Assembly: GCA_963808815.1 (NCBI GenBank)
Contig: CAWEGI010000003.1
Span: forward strand, 1-64,000
Source: DATBLE01 sp963808815
Lineage (GTDB): Bacteria > Actinomycetota > Thermoleophilia > Gaiellales > Gaiellaceae
Direction of reading: 5' to 3'
Length of the DNA: 64,000 nucleotides
Below, in pieces: positions 28,681-37,643 of the stretch. Position numbers and translations under genes: made by a program. A model generated the notes under the pieces. It was not told the DNA's origin. It made no database searches and saw nothing but the letters and a program-made list of their open reading frames with translations. Every line of letters starts with the position of its first letter. Position 1 is the first letter of the stretch.

Positions 28681-29820
28681 ATGACCGCCGTCCACTCGAT
28701 CGACCAGCTGCTCGAGGGCATGGAAACGCTCCGGGCTTCCGACCTGCACATCTCTGCGGGCTCGCCGCCGGTCGCCCGCGTGCGCGGCGAGATGACCGTC
28801 CTGGAGGAGCTGCCCGAGCTGACGCCGGACGACACGCAGCAGCTCCTCTACCGCATCCTCTCGACCGAGCAGCAGAAGCGGCTCGAGGTCGACCGGCAGA
28901 TCGACCTCTCGTACGCGATCTCCGGCGTCGCCCGCTTCCGCGTCAACATCTTCTTCCAGCGAAGCGCAGCCGCCGCAGTCTTCCGTCTGATCCCGTACAG
29001 GATCCTGACGCTCGAGGAGCTCCGGCTCCCGGGCGGCCTGCACGAGTTCGCCGAGCGGCCTCGCGGCCTCGTCCTGGTCACCGGCCCGACCGGCTCGGGC
29101 AAGTCGACGACGCTGGCCGCGCTGATCGACGAGATCAACCGCAACCGCGCGGGTCACATCCTCACGATCGAGGACCCGATCGAGTTCCTGCACAGCCACC
29201 GCCGCTGCCTCGTCAACCAGCGCGAGATCGGAACCGACGCGCATGGCTTCGCCGAGGCGCTCCGCGCAGGTCTCCGCCAGGACCCCGACGTGATCCTCCT
29301 CGGCGAGATGCGCGACCTCGAGACGATCTCGACCGCGCTGACCGCCGCCGAGACCGGCCACCTCGTGTTCGCCACGCTCCACACGCGCGGCGCCGCCGGG
29401 ACGATCGACCGCATCATCGACGTCTTCCCCGCCGAGCAGCAGGGCCAGATCCGCGCCCAGCTCTCGGCCAGCCTCGAAGGCATCGTCACCCAGACGCTGC
29501 TGCCGACGGCCGACGGCCAGGGCCGCGTCGCCGCCCTCGAGATCCTGATCCCCGACTACGCGGTCCGGAACCTGATCCGCCAGCGGAAGCTCGAGCAGAT
29601 CTACTCGGTGATGCAGACCGGCACCGCCCGCGGCATGCAGACGATGGAGCAGGCGCTCTGCGATCTGGTCCTGCGCGGGACGATCGCGAGAGACGTCGCC
29701 CTCGACAGCTCGAGCTATCCCGACCAGCTGGTCGGACTGCTCGAGCGCTCCGGCGCCGGCTCGCCGAACGGCTCGCAGCCCGCGTCCGGCGCATCCGGCC
29801 TGCGACTGGCGGGGAGCTGA
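28681..29820 (+). CDS. pilT: PilT-family retraction ATPase (copy 2)
   Basis: An intact 379-residue protein: SIDQLLEGMETLRASDLHIS at the N-terminus, Walker A GPTGSGKSTTLA, ILTIEDPIEF, Walker B PDVILLGEMRD, HLVFATLHT, and the C-terminal PilT signature DYAVRNLIRQRKLEQIYSVM. No zinc site is present. It heads the pilM-N-O-P-C assembly operon, while copy 1 is near pilB. Two PilT paralogs often divide roles (PilT/PilU), with PilU-type proteins depending on PilT; which is which here cannot be told by eye. Confidence 0.92.
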   Translation: MTAVHSIDQLLEGMETLRASDLHISAGSPPVARVRGEMTVLEELPELTPDDTQQLLYRILSTEQQKRLEVDRQIDLSYAISGVARFRVNIFFQRSAAAAVFRLIPYRILTLEELRLPGGLHEFAERPRGLVLVTGPTGSGKSTTLAALIDEINRNRAGHILTIEDPIEFLHSHRRCLVNQREIGTDAHGFAEALRAGLRQDPDVILLGEMRDLETISTALTAAETGHLVFATLHTRGAAGTIDRIIDVFPAEQQGQIRAQLSASLEGIVTQTLLPTADGQGRVAALEILIPDYAVRNLIRQRKLEQIYSVMQTGTARGMQTMEQALCDLVLRGTIARDVALDSSSYPDQLVGLLERSGAGSPNGSQPASGASGLRLAGS

Positions 29821-29821
29821 G

Positions 29822-30205
29822 ATGGCCAATCACGACGAGACCTCGATCTGGAAGAAGGAGATCAGCTTCCGCCGGAAGCCGAACCAGGCGCCGAAGGCCG
29901 TGCCCGTCTGGCCGCAGGAGGCCGCGCAAGCGGCGCCCCGGCAGCCGGAGCCGAAGACCTCGGTCTGGAAGAAGGAGATCAGCTTCGGCCGCAAGGGCAA
30001 GCCGAAGCCCGTGGCGCTGCCGCCGGTCGAAGCGCCGCCGGCGCCGGTGACGGCCGGATCCGAGCCAGAGGCGAAGACCTCGGTCTGGAAGAAGGAGATC
30101 AGCTTCGGCCGCAAGTCCAAGCCGAAGGTCGAGTCGACGTCTGCGCCCGTCGAGGCCGCTCGCGACGTCGCCGTCCCGACGCCGAGGCCGCCGTTCCGCC
30201 CGTGA
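29822..30205 (+). CDS. WKKEISF-repeat segment, probably the N-terminus of PilM
   Basis: A 127-residue frame starting one base after the PilT stop. It carries three near-identical repeats at residues 7-19, 46-58 and 86-98 with consensus TSVWKKEISFGRK, each followed by a Pro/Ala-rich spacer of about 27 residues. After 30185 the sense continues in a second frame (DAEAAVPPVSPTPEADP), then near 30230 in a third (PVAPLPPVSPSFQPVAPDPV) straight into PilM. Two one-base deletions would therefore make one protein of about 625 residues with a repeat-bearing cytoplasmic arm. I know of no characterised function for this motif; docking of a partner is a guess. Confidence 0.65.
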   Translation: MANHDETSIWKKEISFRRKPNQAPKAVPVWPQEAAQAAPRQPEPKTSVWKKEISFGRKGKPKPVALPPVEAPPAPVTAGSEPEAKTSVWKKEISFGRKSKPKVESTSAPVEAARDVAVPTPRPPFRP

Positions 30206-30311
30206 GCCCGACGCCGGAGGCCGATCCGTTCCTGTCGCGCCGCTGCCGCCGGTCTCGCCGTCGTTCCAGCCGGTCGCGCCCGACCCGGTCCCGTCTGACT
30301 CGAGCGAGCCT

Positions 30312-31697
30312 GTGCTGCCCCCCGCCGGGGCCGAGGCCGGTCCGGTGCCGCCGCCCGTGTCGCCCACAGCCGAGCCGGTGCCGCCGGTCGCCCTGGTCGC
30401 CGCACAGCCCGATGTCCCGCCGGCCGTGCCGGTGGCCGATCCGGTCCAGGTCGACGTCCCGGCGGCAGCCGCTCCAGCCGTGGCCGCGGTCGAGCCCGCC
30501 GAGTCCGGCGCCGAGGCCGTCGCGCCCGAGCCGGTCCACGACCCTCAGGTCGAGCCCGCCTCCGAGGCACCGTCGAAGCAGTCCCGCCGCGAGCGCCGCG
30601 AGGCGAAGCGCGGCCTCGACAAGGCGTCGAAGGAGCACGGCCAGCTCGTCGGCCTCAAGCTGGGCGCCTCGCAGATCGCCGCCGCCCAGGTGGTCAACAA
30701 GGGCGGCCCGAAGATCGTCCGGATGGCACGCATGCCGCTCGAGCGGGGCGTCGTCGTCGGCGGAGAGCTGCGTGAGCCCGAGCAGCTGGCCTCGGCGCTG
30801 AAGACCTTCTTCCGCAAGAACAAGCTGCCCCGAAACTGCGTGCGCCTCGGGATCTCCAACAATCGGATCGGCGTCCGCACCTTCGAGATCTCCGGGATCT
30901 CCGACCCGAAGCAGCTCGCCAACGCGGTTCGCTTCCGGGCGCAGGAGGCGCTTCCGATCCCGCTCGACGAGGCGGTGCTCGACTACCGCATCCTCGATGA
31001 CCGCCTCGGGGAGGACGGAGACCGCGTCTGTCGTGTGCTCCTGGTGGTCGCGCACAAGGAGCTCGTCGAGCGGTACGTCTCCGCCTGCCGCAAGGCGGGG
31101 CTGAAGCTGGTCGGGATCGACCTCGAGGCCTTCGCCCTGCTCCGGGCGCTCAGCGATCCGACGCAGACCCCCGGCGAGGACGCCGCGGTCGTCTGCGTCT
31201 CGATCGGCCACGACCGCTCGACCCTCGCGGTCTCGGACGGCCGGCTCTGCGAGTTCACGCGTGTGCTCGCCTGGGGCGGCTCGGCCCTCGACGCCGCGGT
31301 CGCGCGCGTGCTCGACATCACCCCGTCCGCGGCCGTTCCGATCAAGCACGCGCTCTCGCTGGGCGAGGAGGGCGAGGCTGCCGGCCTCGACGCTCGCCAC
31401 GCCGACGAGGCGCGTCGGGCCATGGTCGGCGAGCTGCAGTCGTTCGCCCGAGAGCTCGTCGCCTCGCTGCGCTTCTACCAGGAGCAGCCGAAGTCGCTCG
31501 GCATCGTCGAGATCATGATCACGGGCGGTGCCGCGGCCTGCGGAGGGCTCGCGCCTGAGCTCGAGCGGCTGATCGGGATCCCCGTCCGCGTCGCCGACCC
31601 GCTCGCGCGCGTCAAGGCGCCGCGTACGCTCGAAGGTAGCGACGCAGCCTCCATCGCCTCCATGGCTGTCGCCGTCGGCCTCGGGATCGAGGACTGA
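30312..31697 (+). CDS. pilM: Type IV pilus assembly protein PilM (actin-like ATPase)
   Basis: The core of about 360 residues begins QLVGLKLGASQIAAAQVVN, a variant of the actin-like phosphate-1 loop. ISNNRIGVRTFEISGISDPK follows, with NAVRFRAQEALPIPLDEAVLDYRIL, the conserved PilM phrase, then VVCVSIGHDRSTLAV (phosphate-2) and EIMITGGAAACGGLAPELER (adenosine loop). The first 95 residues are Pro/Ala/Val-rich and join in sense to the repeat segment upstream, so the GTG at 30312 is probably not the true start. PilM is the cytoplasmic ring protein that binds the PilN N-terminus. The stop overlaps pilN by one base. Confidence 0.9.
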   Translation: MLPPAGAEAGPVPPPVSPTAEPVPPVALVAAQPDVPPAVPVADPVQVDVPAAAAPAVAAVEPAESGAEAVAPEPVHDPQVEPASEAPSKQSRRERREAKRGLDKASKEHGQLVGLKLGASQIAAAQVVNKGGPKIVRMARMPLERGVVVGGELREPEQLASALKTFFRKNKLPRNCVRLGISNNRIGVRTFEISGISDPKQLANAVRFRAQEALPIPLDEAVLDYRILDDRLGEDGDRVCRVLLVVAHKELVERYVSACRKAGLKLVGIDLEAFALLRALSDPTQTPGEDAAVVCVSIGHDRSTLAVSDGRLCEFTRVLAWGGSALDAAVARVLDITPSAAVPIKHALSLGEEGEAAGLDARHADEARRAMVGELQSFARELVASLRFYQEQPKSLGIVEIMITGGAAACGGLAPELERLIGIPVRVADPLARVKAPRTLEGSDAASIASMAVAVGLGIED

Positions 31698-32386
31698 TGC
31701 GCGCCGTCAACCTCCTCCCCCGCGAGACCAAGCAGCCGCGCAAGCGCCTGACCGTCGCCGGCCAGCTCGCGCTGGTTGCGCCGTTCGTCGTCGCCGGCCT
31801 GCTCGCGGCCGGGTACCTGCTCTCGACCTCGAGCGTGAACAGCAAGCGCTCGACCCTCCAGGCGCTCCAGGACGAGCTCGCCTCGCTGCCGGCTCCGGAA
31901 ACCCGCGAGCCTCAGCAGAATCCCGCGCTCGCCTCCGAGCGGCAGCTGCGCATCGCCACGCTCGGCGCAGCGCTGCAGAGCCGTCTCGTCTGGGATCGCG
32001 TCTTCCGCGAGATCTCGGCGGTGCTGCCGGCCGACGTCTGGCTGACGACCATGTCTGCGCAGACGCCGCAGACGCCGACCACGGTGCCGACGGCGACGAC
32101 GGCCACGCCCGCGCCGTCCAGCCCGACGAGCACGACGGGCACGACGACCACCGCGACCACGACCACCGCCGCGCCGACGCCCGCCCCGGCGCCTGCCACA
32201 GGGCCGATGACCTTCGCCGGCTACACGTACTCACAGGAGGGCGTCGCCCGGCTGCTCAGTCGCCTGGCGGTCGTTCCAGCGCTCCAGAACGTGAAGCTCG
32301 TCTCGAGCTCCGAGGCGACGGTGGGAGGCCAGACGGTCGTCACCTTCTCGATCCAGGCCGACGTCCGGCCTCAGGAGACGGGATGA
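31697..32386 (+). CDS. pilN: Type IV pilus assembly protein PilN
   Basis: A 229-residue bitopic membrane protein. The first residues MRAVNLLPRETKQ match the conserved INLLP motif by which PilN inserts into PilM. One transmembrane helix (QLALVAPFVVAGLLAAGYLL) is followed by a coiled coil and a ferredoxin-like periplasmic domain. That domain is interrupted by a long Thr/Ala/Pro low-complexity insert (residues 115-175) between DVWLTTMSAQ and MTFAGYTYSQEGVARLL. The insert is unusual for PilN. Stop and start codons overlap at both ends, indicating tight coupling. Confidence 0.92.
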   Translation: MRAVNLLPRETKQPRKRLTVAGQLALVAPFVVAGLLAAGYLLSTSSVNSKRSTLQALQDELASLPAPETREPQQNPALASERQLRIATLGAALQSRLVWDRVFREISAVLPADVWLTTMSAQTPQTPTTVPTATTATPAPSSPTSTTGTTTTATTTTAAPTPAPAPATGPMTFAGYTYSQEGVARLLSRLAVVPALQNVKLVSSSEATVGGQTVVTFSIQADVRPQETG

Positions 32387-33063
32387 GCAAGCAGCGCACC
32401 GAAGTCAAGGTCGCCCTGGTCGCCCTCGGGGTTCTGCTCGGGCTCGTCGCCGGCTGGTTCCTCGTCGTCGCGCCCAAACGGCACGACGCCGCCGACCTGA
32501 AGCAGCAGATCGCCGACACGCGGGATCAGATCTCGGTTGCGCAGGGAGTCCGGACGCCGACCGCGCCGCCGCCGATCCGCGTGGCCGACCTCTTCAAGCT
32601 CTCGCGGGCGATGCCGAACACGGTCGACATCCCTGGCGTGATCCTCCAGCTCAGCGGCGTGGCAGCCGAGACCGGGGTCAAGTTCGAGTCGATCACGCCG
32701 CACGATCCCGTGTCGTTCGGCGCGTACCAGCAGGTCTCGGTCGACCTCTCGTTCGAGGGCCGCTTCTACGACCTGTCCGACTTCCTCTACCGGCTGCGCA
32801 ACCTCGTCGGCGTCCACGAGGGCGTGCTCGATGCGACCGGCCGTCTCTTCACCGTCGACTAGATCAGCTTCACCCAGGGCGCGGAGAGCTTCCCCCAGGT
32901 GAAGGCCACGCTTACCGTCTCTGCCTACGTCTTCGGCGACGGGACGACGCCGCCCGTCCCGGGCGGGCCGGCTCCGAGCGGCACCGCTCCGACCTCGCCC
33001 GCGATCGAGAACACGCAGCCGGTTCCGTCCGCGCCTGCCGGCGCGACGGCGGTGGGAGCATGA
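32383..33063 (+). CDS. pilO: Type IV pilus assembly protein PilO, interrupted by an in-frame TAG
   Basis: A bitopic protein with a transmembrane helix (VALVALGVLLGLVAGWFLVV), a coiled coil (residues 32-55) and a ferredoxin-like domain with GVKFESITPHDPVSFGAYQQ and FYDLSDFLYRLRNLV, as in PilO. A TAG at 32860-32862 stops the frame, but sense continues without a shift: ISFTQGAESFPQVKATLTVS and AYVFGD complete the last beta strands, followed by a Pro/Ala tail to the TGA at 33061. One base change (AAG to TAG) would explain it. The full frame is 226 codons. PilO pairs with PilN in the inner membrane platform. Confidence 0.85.
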
Positions 33064-34016
33064 GCCGCGAGTCCGTCAAGTCGCTGGCCGAGAAGCGCGT
33101 CCGGCGCCAGAAGATCTTCATCGCCGTCGGGTCGGTGGTCCTGCTGGCGGTCCTCGGCTTCGAGCTGCCCAAGATGATGGGCGGCAAGGGAGGCAGCGAG
33201 GCAGCCGCGCCGACGACGGTGCCCGCGTCCGCGGCCGGCGCTGCGCCGGTCGTGCCGGCGGGCAAGCTGCCGAACACCGACCAGGTCGTCGTCCAGCGCG
33301 ACTCCAACCAGCTGATCTCGTTCGGCCTCTTCAAGAGCAAGGACCCGTTCGTCCAGCAGCTGTCGACGAACCCCGCGGGCGCCGAGCAGCCCCCGACAGC
33401 CCCCTCGGCCGCGGGCGGTCCGGCAGCGACCACACCGTCGAGCTACCCCGCCGGAACTCCCTCGTCGCCGACTCCCGCCGTCGTCCCGCCGGGCGTGGTC
33501 GTCACCCCGACGCAGACTCCCGCGACGCCGGGCGGCTCCGGCTCGACCGGAACGCCGCCGGCCGCGGCTACGCCTGCCGCCCCGGTTGCCGCGCCGACGG
33601 AAGCCCTGATTGCGACCAACGGGGTCTGCGAGCGCGTCTCCGTCGCGGGCACCTTCCCGACAGACGAAAACATCTTCCGCCTCGTCTCGATCGCCAAGAA
33701 CGGGAAGTCGGTCGACGTCGGCATCGTCGGCGGGTCGTTCGACAACGGCCACCCGACGGCAACGCTGAAGCTCGGGGAGAAGATCACTCTGGTCAACACG
33801 GCCGACGGGACGCGATACGAGATCGTGCTCAAGACGAGCTGCAACCTGGCGACGCCGTCCGGGGGAGCCACGACCACCCAGCCCAACACGACCACCCCCG
33901 TTGCGCCGGCGCCGACCACGACCACCCCCGCCGACACGGCCCCGGCCACGACCACGACCACGGCGACGACGCCCATCGTGACCGACTCGCTGGACACGAC
34001 GACACCCACGGGGTAG
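33060..34016 (+). CDS. PilP-like pilus assembly membrane protein
   Basis: A 318-residue protein with a basic cytoplasmic N-terminus, one transmembrane helix (KIFIAVGSVVLLAVLGFELP), Pro/Ala/Thr linkers, a compact domain at residues 180-265 (CERVSVAGTFPTDENIFRLV, TATLKLGEKITLVNTADGTR) and a Thr/Pro tail that may be glycosylated. The position after pilO and the LISFGLFKSKDPFVQQL motif, often found in actinobacterial pilus operons, suggest the PilP role of linking the inner platform outward, though sequence similarity to proteobacterial PilP is not evident. ATG overlaps the pilO stop by four bases. Confidence 0.7.
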   Translation: MSRESVKSLAEKRVRRQKIFIAVGSVVLLAVLGFELPKMMGGKGGSEAAAPTTVPASAAGAAPVVPAGKLPNTDQVVVQRDSNQLISFGLFKSKDPFVQQLSTNPAGAEQPPTAPSAAGGPAATTPSSYPAGTPSSPTPAVVPPGVVVTPTQTPATPGGSGSTGTPPAAATPAAPVAAPTEALIATNGVCERVSVAGTFPTDENIFRLVSIAKNGKSVDVGIVGGSFDNGHPTATLKLGEKITLVNTADGTRYEIVLKTSCNLATPSGGATTTQPNTTTPVAPAPTTTTPADTAPATTTTTATTPIVTDSLDTTTPTG

Positions 34017-34023
34017 AGGGACG

Positions 34024-35263
34024 ATGGCTTCGTACGCGTACACGGCGATCAACGCCGCGGGCCTCGAGCTGACGGGCGAAGTGCAGGCCCCGACCGCGGC
34101 CGCCGCCCGGGAGCAACTCCGGGTTCAGGGCCTGCTCGCCGAGTTCCTCAACGAGGTGTCCGCCGCCGGGCGGACATGCCGAGAGCGCCGACTCCTCGAC
34201 ACGCAGCGGCCGCTCGCGCGAGAAGGGCGTCAAGCCGCGCGCCCTGCAGGTGTTCTCCCGGCAGTTCGCGACCATGATCGACGCGGGCCTGAACGTCGTC
34301 ACGGCGCTCAGCATCCTCGAGGAGCAGACCGACGACACGCGACTCGCCGGCGTGATCGGCGACGTGCGCAGCGACGTCGAAGGCGGGGCGTTTCTGTCGG
34401 CGGCCCTGGCCAAGCACCCGAAGATCTTCTCGCGCATCTACGTCTCGATGGTCGAGGCCGGCGAGGCGGCCGGCATCCTCGACGACGTCCTCGACCGGCT
34501 CGCCACCCAGATCGAGAAGGAGGCGAACCTGAAGCGCCGGGTCAAGGGCGCCATGGTCTACCCGACGATGGTCATCTCCTTCGCCTTCCTCGTCCTCGTG
34601 GCGATGCTCCTCTTCATCGTCCCGATCTTCCAGAAGCTCTACGTGCAGTTCAACGGGAGCCTCCCGAAGTTGACGCAGTTCATGATCACCGCGTCTGTCC
34701 TCATGCGCACCCGCTGGTACATCATCTTTCCGGCGATCGCCCTGACCATCTTCCTGTTCCACCGCTGGAAGGCCAGCGAGGGCGGCAGGAAGCAGTGGGA
34801 CCGCATCAGGCTGAAGGTGCCGATGAAGATCGGCGACGTCGTCCTCAAGGTGACGATGGCCCGCTTCGCGCGGACGCTCTCGACGCTGGTCGCGGCGGGC
34901 GTGGACATCATCAAGGCCCTCGAGATCACCGGCACCACCTCGGGCAACTGGGTGGTCGAGGACGCGCTGCGCGACATGCGCGAGCAGGTCCATGCCGGCG
35001 TGCCGATCGCGCAGCCGTTGATCGAGCACCCGGTCTTCCCGCCGATGGTCGGGCAGATGGTGAAGATCGGCGAGGAGACGGGCGAGCTGGACGCGATGCT
35101 CGGGAAGGTCGCGGACTTCTACGAGGAGGAGGTCGACGCCACCATCTCGGCGCTGACGTCCATCATCGAGCCGATCATGATCATCCTGGTCGGCTGCATG
35201 GTCGCCACGATCATCCTCTCGATGTACCTGCCGATGTTCAAGCTGCTGACGCTGATCAAGTAG
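34024..35263 (+). CDS. pilC: Type IV pilus inner membrane platform protein PilC (one frameshift)
   Basis: The start MASYAYTAINAAGLELTGEV is the PilC/GspF N-terminus. One extra G near 34169 changes frame; the sense resumes as SADSSTRSGRSREKGVKPRA and LQVFSRQFATMIDAGLNVVT. Two GspF domains follow, the first with MVEAGEAAGILDDVLDRLA, the second with ARFARTLSTLVAAGVDIIKA and KIGEETGELDAMLGKVADFY. Three transmembrane helices are present. Corrected length is 412 residues. PilC couples PilB/PilT to pilin insertion and removal. It ends the pilT-M-N-O-P-C operon. Confidence 0.9.
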
Positions 35264-35314
35264 CCAGCCGCTGCTCGCGGACTACTCGCAGAGCCGACTC
35301 CTGCCTGTCGATCG

Positions 35315-36835
35315 CTATTTGGCCGCGGCGAGAAGGGCTTCGGCGATGCGGTCTTGAAGCAGGTGGGCAGCGGTCCAGTTGACGGGTGCGCCGTTGCACA
35401 GGACCGCGAACGCGAATCTTGAACCGACGAAGCCGGAGAGTGCGGAGGAGTGGTCGGTGGTGCCGGTCTTTCCTCTGACGAGTTGGTGATTGGGGATGTC
35501 GAGGAGGCGGTGGCGGAGGGTGCCGGTTGCGCCGGCGATCGCGAACGTGTCGAGGAGGCGACGGAGGGCGGTCGTGTGCGCGATCGTTTCCAGCGTGGCA
35601 GCAAGAGTGCGGGCGGTCAGCCGATTGAGCGAGGAGAGGCCGGAACCGTCCGCGAGCCGGACACCTTTGAGCGGGATCAGGTCTTCGGCGAGTGTCGAGG
35701 CCACGATCCGAGCGCCGGCACCAGTCGTCCCGTGTCCGGTGATTCGCGCGCCGAGTTGCTTGAGCAGCATCTCCGCGATGAAGTTGTCACTCCACGTGTC
35801 CATCGAGGAGAGGAGCCTGATCAACGGCGACGATGCCCGTCGAGTGATCTGGAGAGCGTGGGCGGAAGCCCGGCCCACCTTCGGTTCGTGAGCGATCGAG
35901 ATGCCTTCTCGTTGCAACGCCCGGGTGAAGAGGATCGCGGCGGCGAGAGCTGGATGATTCACCGAGGCTCCGTCGAGGAGGCCTCGATCGACCACCAATG
36001 CCGAGAGAAGCGGGGACTCGCTCTTCGCGTAGGAAGGTTTCCAGCCTGGCGCGGTGCGTGCGCCGTCGAAGTACGACTCGTCTCCGACGATACGGCCTGT
36101 GACCGCGGTGATCCCCCGCCTGCGGACGGCATGTGCGAGCGCCTTCAGGCCGGCGGTTGTGAGAGCGGGGTCGCCGTGGCCCTTCAAGATGAGGTTGCCG
36201 CGCCACGTGGAACTGACGAGCTTCCCGTCGCCGAGAACATCGGTCGAGGTCCGGAATCCGGTACCGAGACGCTGAAGAGCTGCGGTCGCGAGGGGCAGCT
36301 TCTCGGTCGACGCGGGCTCGAGGGGTGTGTCTGGGTTGAGTCGGTAGACAACGGCGTCCGCGGCGAGGTCGACGACGACGACGCCAGTCAGTGCGCGTGA
36401 CACTCCCGGTGTGGCAACGGCGCGGTCGAGTGCTGCTGACAGTGCACTGTTCTTGGATGCCGTCTCTTTGAAGGCCGAAGTCGGCTTTACGCAACCCGGC
36501 GGCCGGATTGCGAGATCGAGTCCGACCGGGAGGACAGCCCTGGGGTCGAGCGCGTTCGCCTCGGCGAGCTCCTCGACGCTGATCTTGAAGCGGCGTGCTA
36601 CCGCCGAAAGCGTGTCTCCCGCACGCACGCGGTAGTGCTTCGGAGTACACCGAAGCGTTGCCGTATTCGACATTGGCCCAGCGCCGTGGAGACTCGGAGG
36701 GGCTGCGGCTGCTCTCCCTCCGAGCCCAGAGGCCAGCGCAGCAACAATTAGTGCGCCGGACACCAAGCGGCACCGACTTCTCGACATTGTCGCTGCCCTT
36801 CGCTTCCGGCGAGAACGATCCTGCAGCGCTGACAT
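35315..36835 (-). CDS. dacB: LysM-containing D-alanyl-D-alanine carboxypeptidase/endopeptidase (PBP4, S13)
   Basis: A 506-residue secreted protein. The signal segment is RLVSGALIVAALASGLGGRA. A LysM domain (YRVRAGDTLSAVARRFKISV) covers residues 68-112. The S13 peptidase has the serine motif ASTEK (SxxK), SDN (SxN) and RGKTGTT (KTG), so it should be active. The class insert lies between SxxK and SxN as in PBP4. LysM would hold it on peptidoglycan. The start ATG shares one base with the stop of the upstream reductase gene; an internal ATG (MSRSRCRLV) just before the signal sequence is also possible. It runs convergent to the pilus operon. Confidence 0.9.
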   Translation of the reverse strand: MSALQDRSRRKRRAATMSRSRCRLVSGALIVAALASGLGGRAAAAPPSLHGAGPMSNTATLRCTPKHYRVRAGDTLSAVARRFKISVEELAEANALDPRAVLPVGLDLAIRPPGCVKPTSAFKETASKNSALSAALDRAVATPGVSRALTGVVVVDLAADAVVYRLNPDTPLEPASTEKLPLATAALQRLGTGFRTSTDVLGDGKLVSSTWRGNLILKGHGDPALTTAGLKALAHAVRRRGITAVTGRIVGDESYFDGARTAPGWKPSYAKSESPLLSALVVDRGLLDGASVNHPALAAAILFTRALQREGISIAHEPKVGRASAHALQITRRASSPLIRLLSSMDTWSDNFIAEMLLKQLGARITGHGTTGAGARIVASTLAEDLIPLKGVRLADGSGLSSLNRLTARTLAATLETIAHTTALRRLLDTFAIAGATGTLRHRLLDIPNHQLVRGKTGTTDHSSALSGFVGSRFAFAVLCNGAPVNWTAAHLLQDRIAEALLAAAK

Positions 36836-37643
36836 CAACCCGCCGCGGCCGCGGACAGCCGGTAGTGCAGGAACAGGTGGTCGCCGCTCCGGCGGACCCC
36901 GGCGAGGTCGCCGGCGACGCGCACGTCCGGTAGGAGTTCGTGACCCGCGACGAAGCCGAGGCGGGTCTGACCCTCTACGCGGCCGGCGACGAGCGGCGAG
37001 ACCGTGAGGAACAGGTCGTCGACCAGCCGCTCGCCCAGCATCGAGCCGACGACATGCGGGCCTGCTTCGAGCACGATCAGCTCGTTGCCACGCTCGCGAA
37101 GGTCGTCCACCGCCCGCCGGACGTCCACGAGCGGGCCGTCGCCCAGCGCGACGACCTCTGAGGCCCGGGGCAGGAGGCCCGAGAGCGCCTGCGCTCCGGC
37201 GTCGGTCGTCAGGACGAGGGCGCCGCGATCGAACGCCGGGTGGTTCGGGTCGACGCCGCCGGTGCCGGTGATCACCGCGAGCGCGGGCTCCGGCGGGCGC
37301 CCGAGCCGCCGGCGAAGCTCGGCCCAGTCTCCGGCCGCGTCCGGGTATGTGCTCGCCGGCGTCCACAGGCCGTTCGGCGAGGCCTGCAGCGTCCCCGAGC
37401 CGATCAGGACCACGTCGGCGGCCGCCCGGAGCAGGCCCATGACGAAGCGGTCGTCGTCGTTTTCGTCCGCGATCAGCCGGTTGGCCCGCGCCAGCCCGGG
37501 GATCGCGACGACGCCGTCGAGCGTCGAGACGAAGTTGGCGACGACGCGCGGGCCGTCGAAGCCGAAGCGGCCCGGATAGCGCTCGGCCAGCGCGTCGGGA
37601 AGATCGTAGGCTGGGCCGTCCGAGCCCTCGTGGAGAAGCTCTA
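36835..37643 (-). CDS. RibD C-terminal domain (dihydrofolate-reductase-like) protein
   Basis: The frame contains VVANFVSTLDGVVAIPGLAR, DRFVMGLLRAAADVVLIGSG, and the NADPH-binding LIVLEAGPHVVGSMLGERLV and DDLFLTVSPLV. These are the hallmarks of the RibD-C/DHFR-like reductase fold without the deaminase domain. The good N-terminal sequence extends from the folE stop (ELLHEGSDGPAYDLPDALAE), but no ATG, GTG or TTG is in frame there; the first ATG (37440) would remove a conserved strand. A start-site indel or a rare start is likely. Next to folE it could reduce a pterin or flavin precursor; the substrate is inferred only. Confidence 0.75.

Noticed and set aside
36835..37440. RibD-like gene beginning at ATG 37440
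   Set aside because: This start would remove the conserved strand NFVSTLDGVVA, which is in frame upstream, so the gene must begin earlier.
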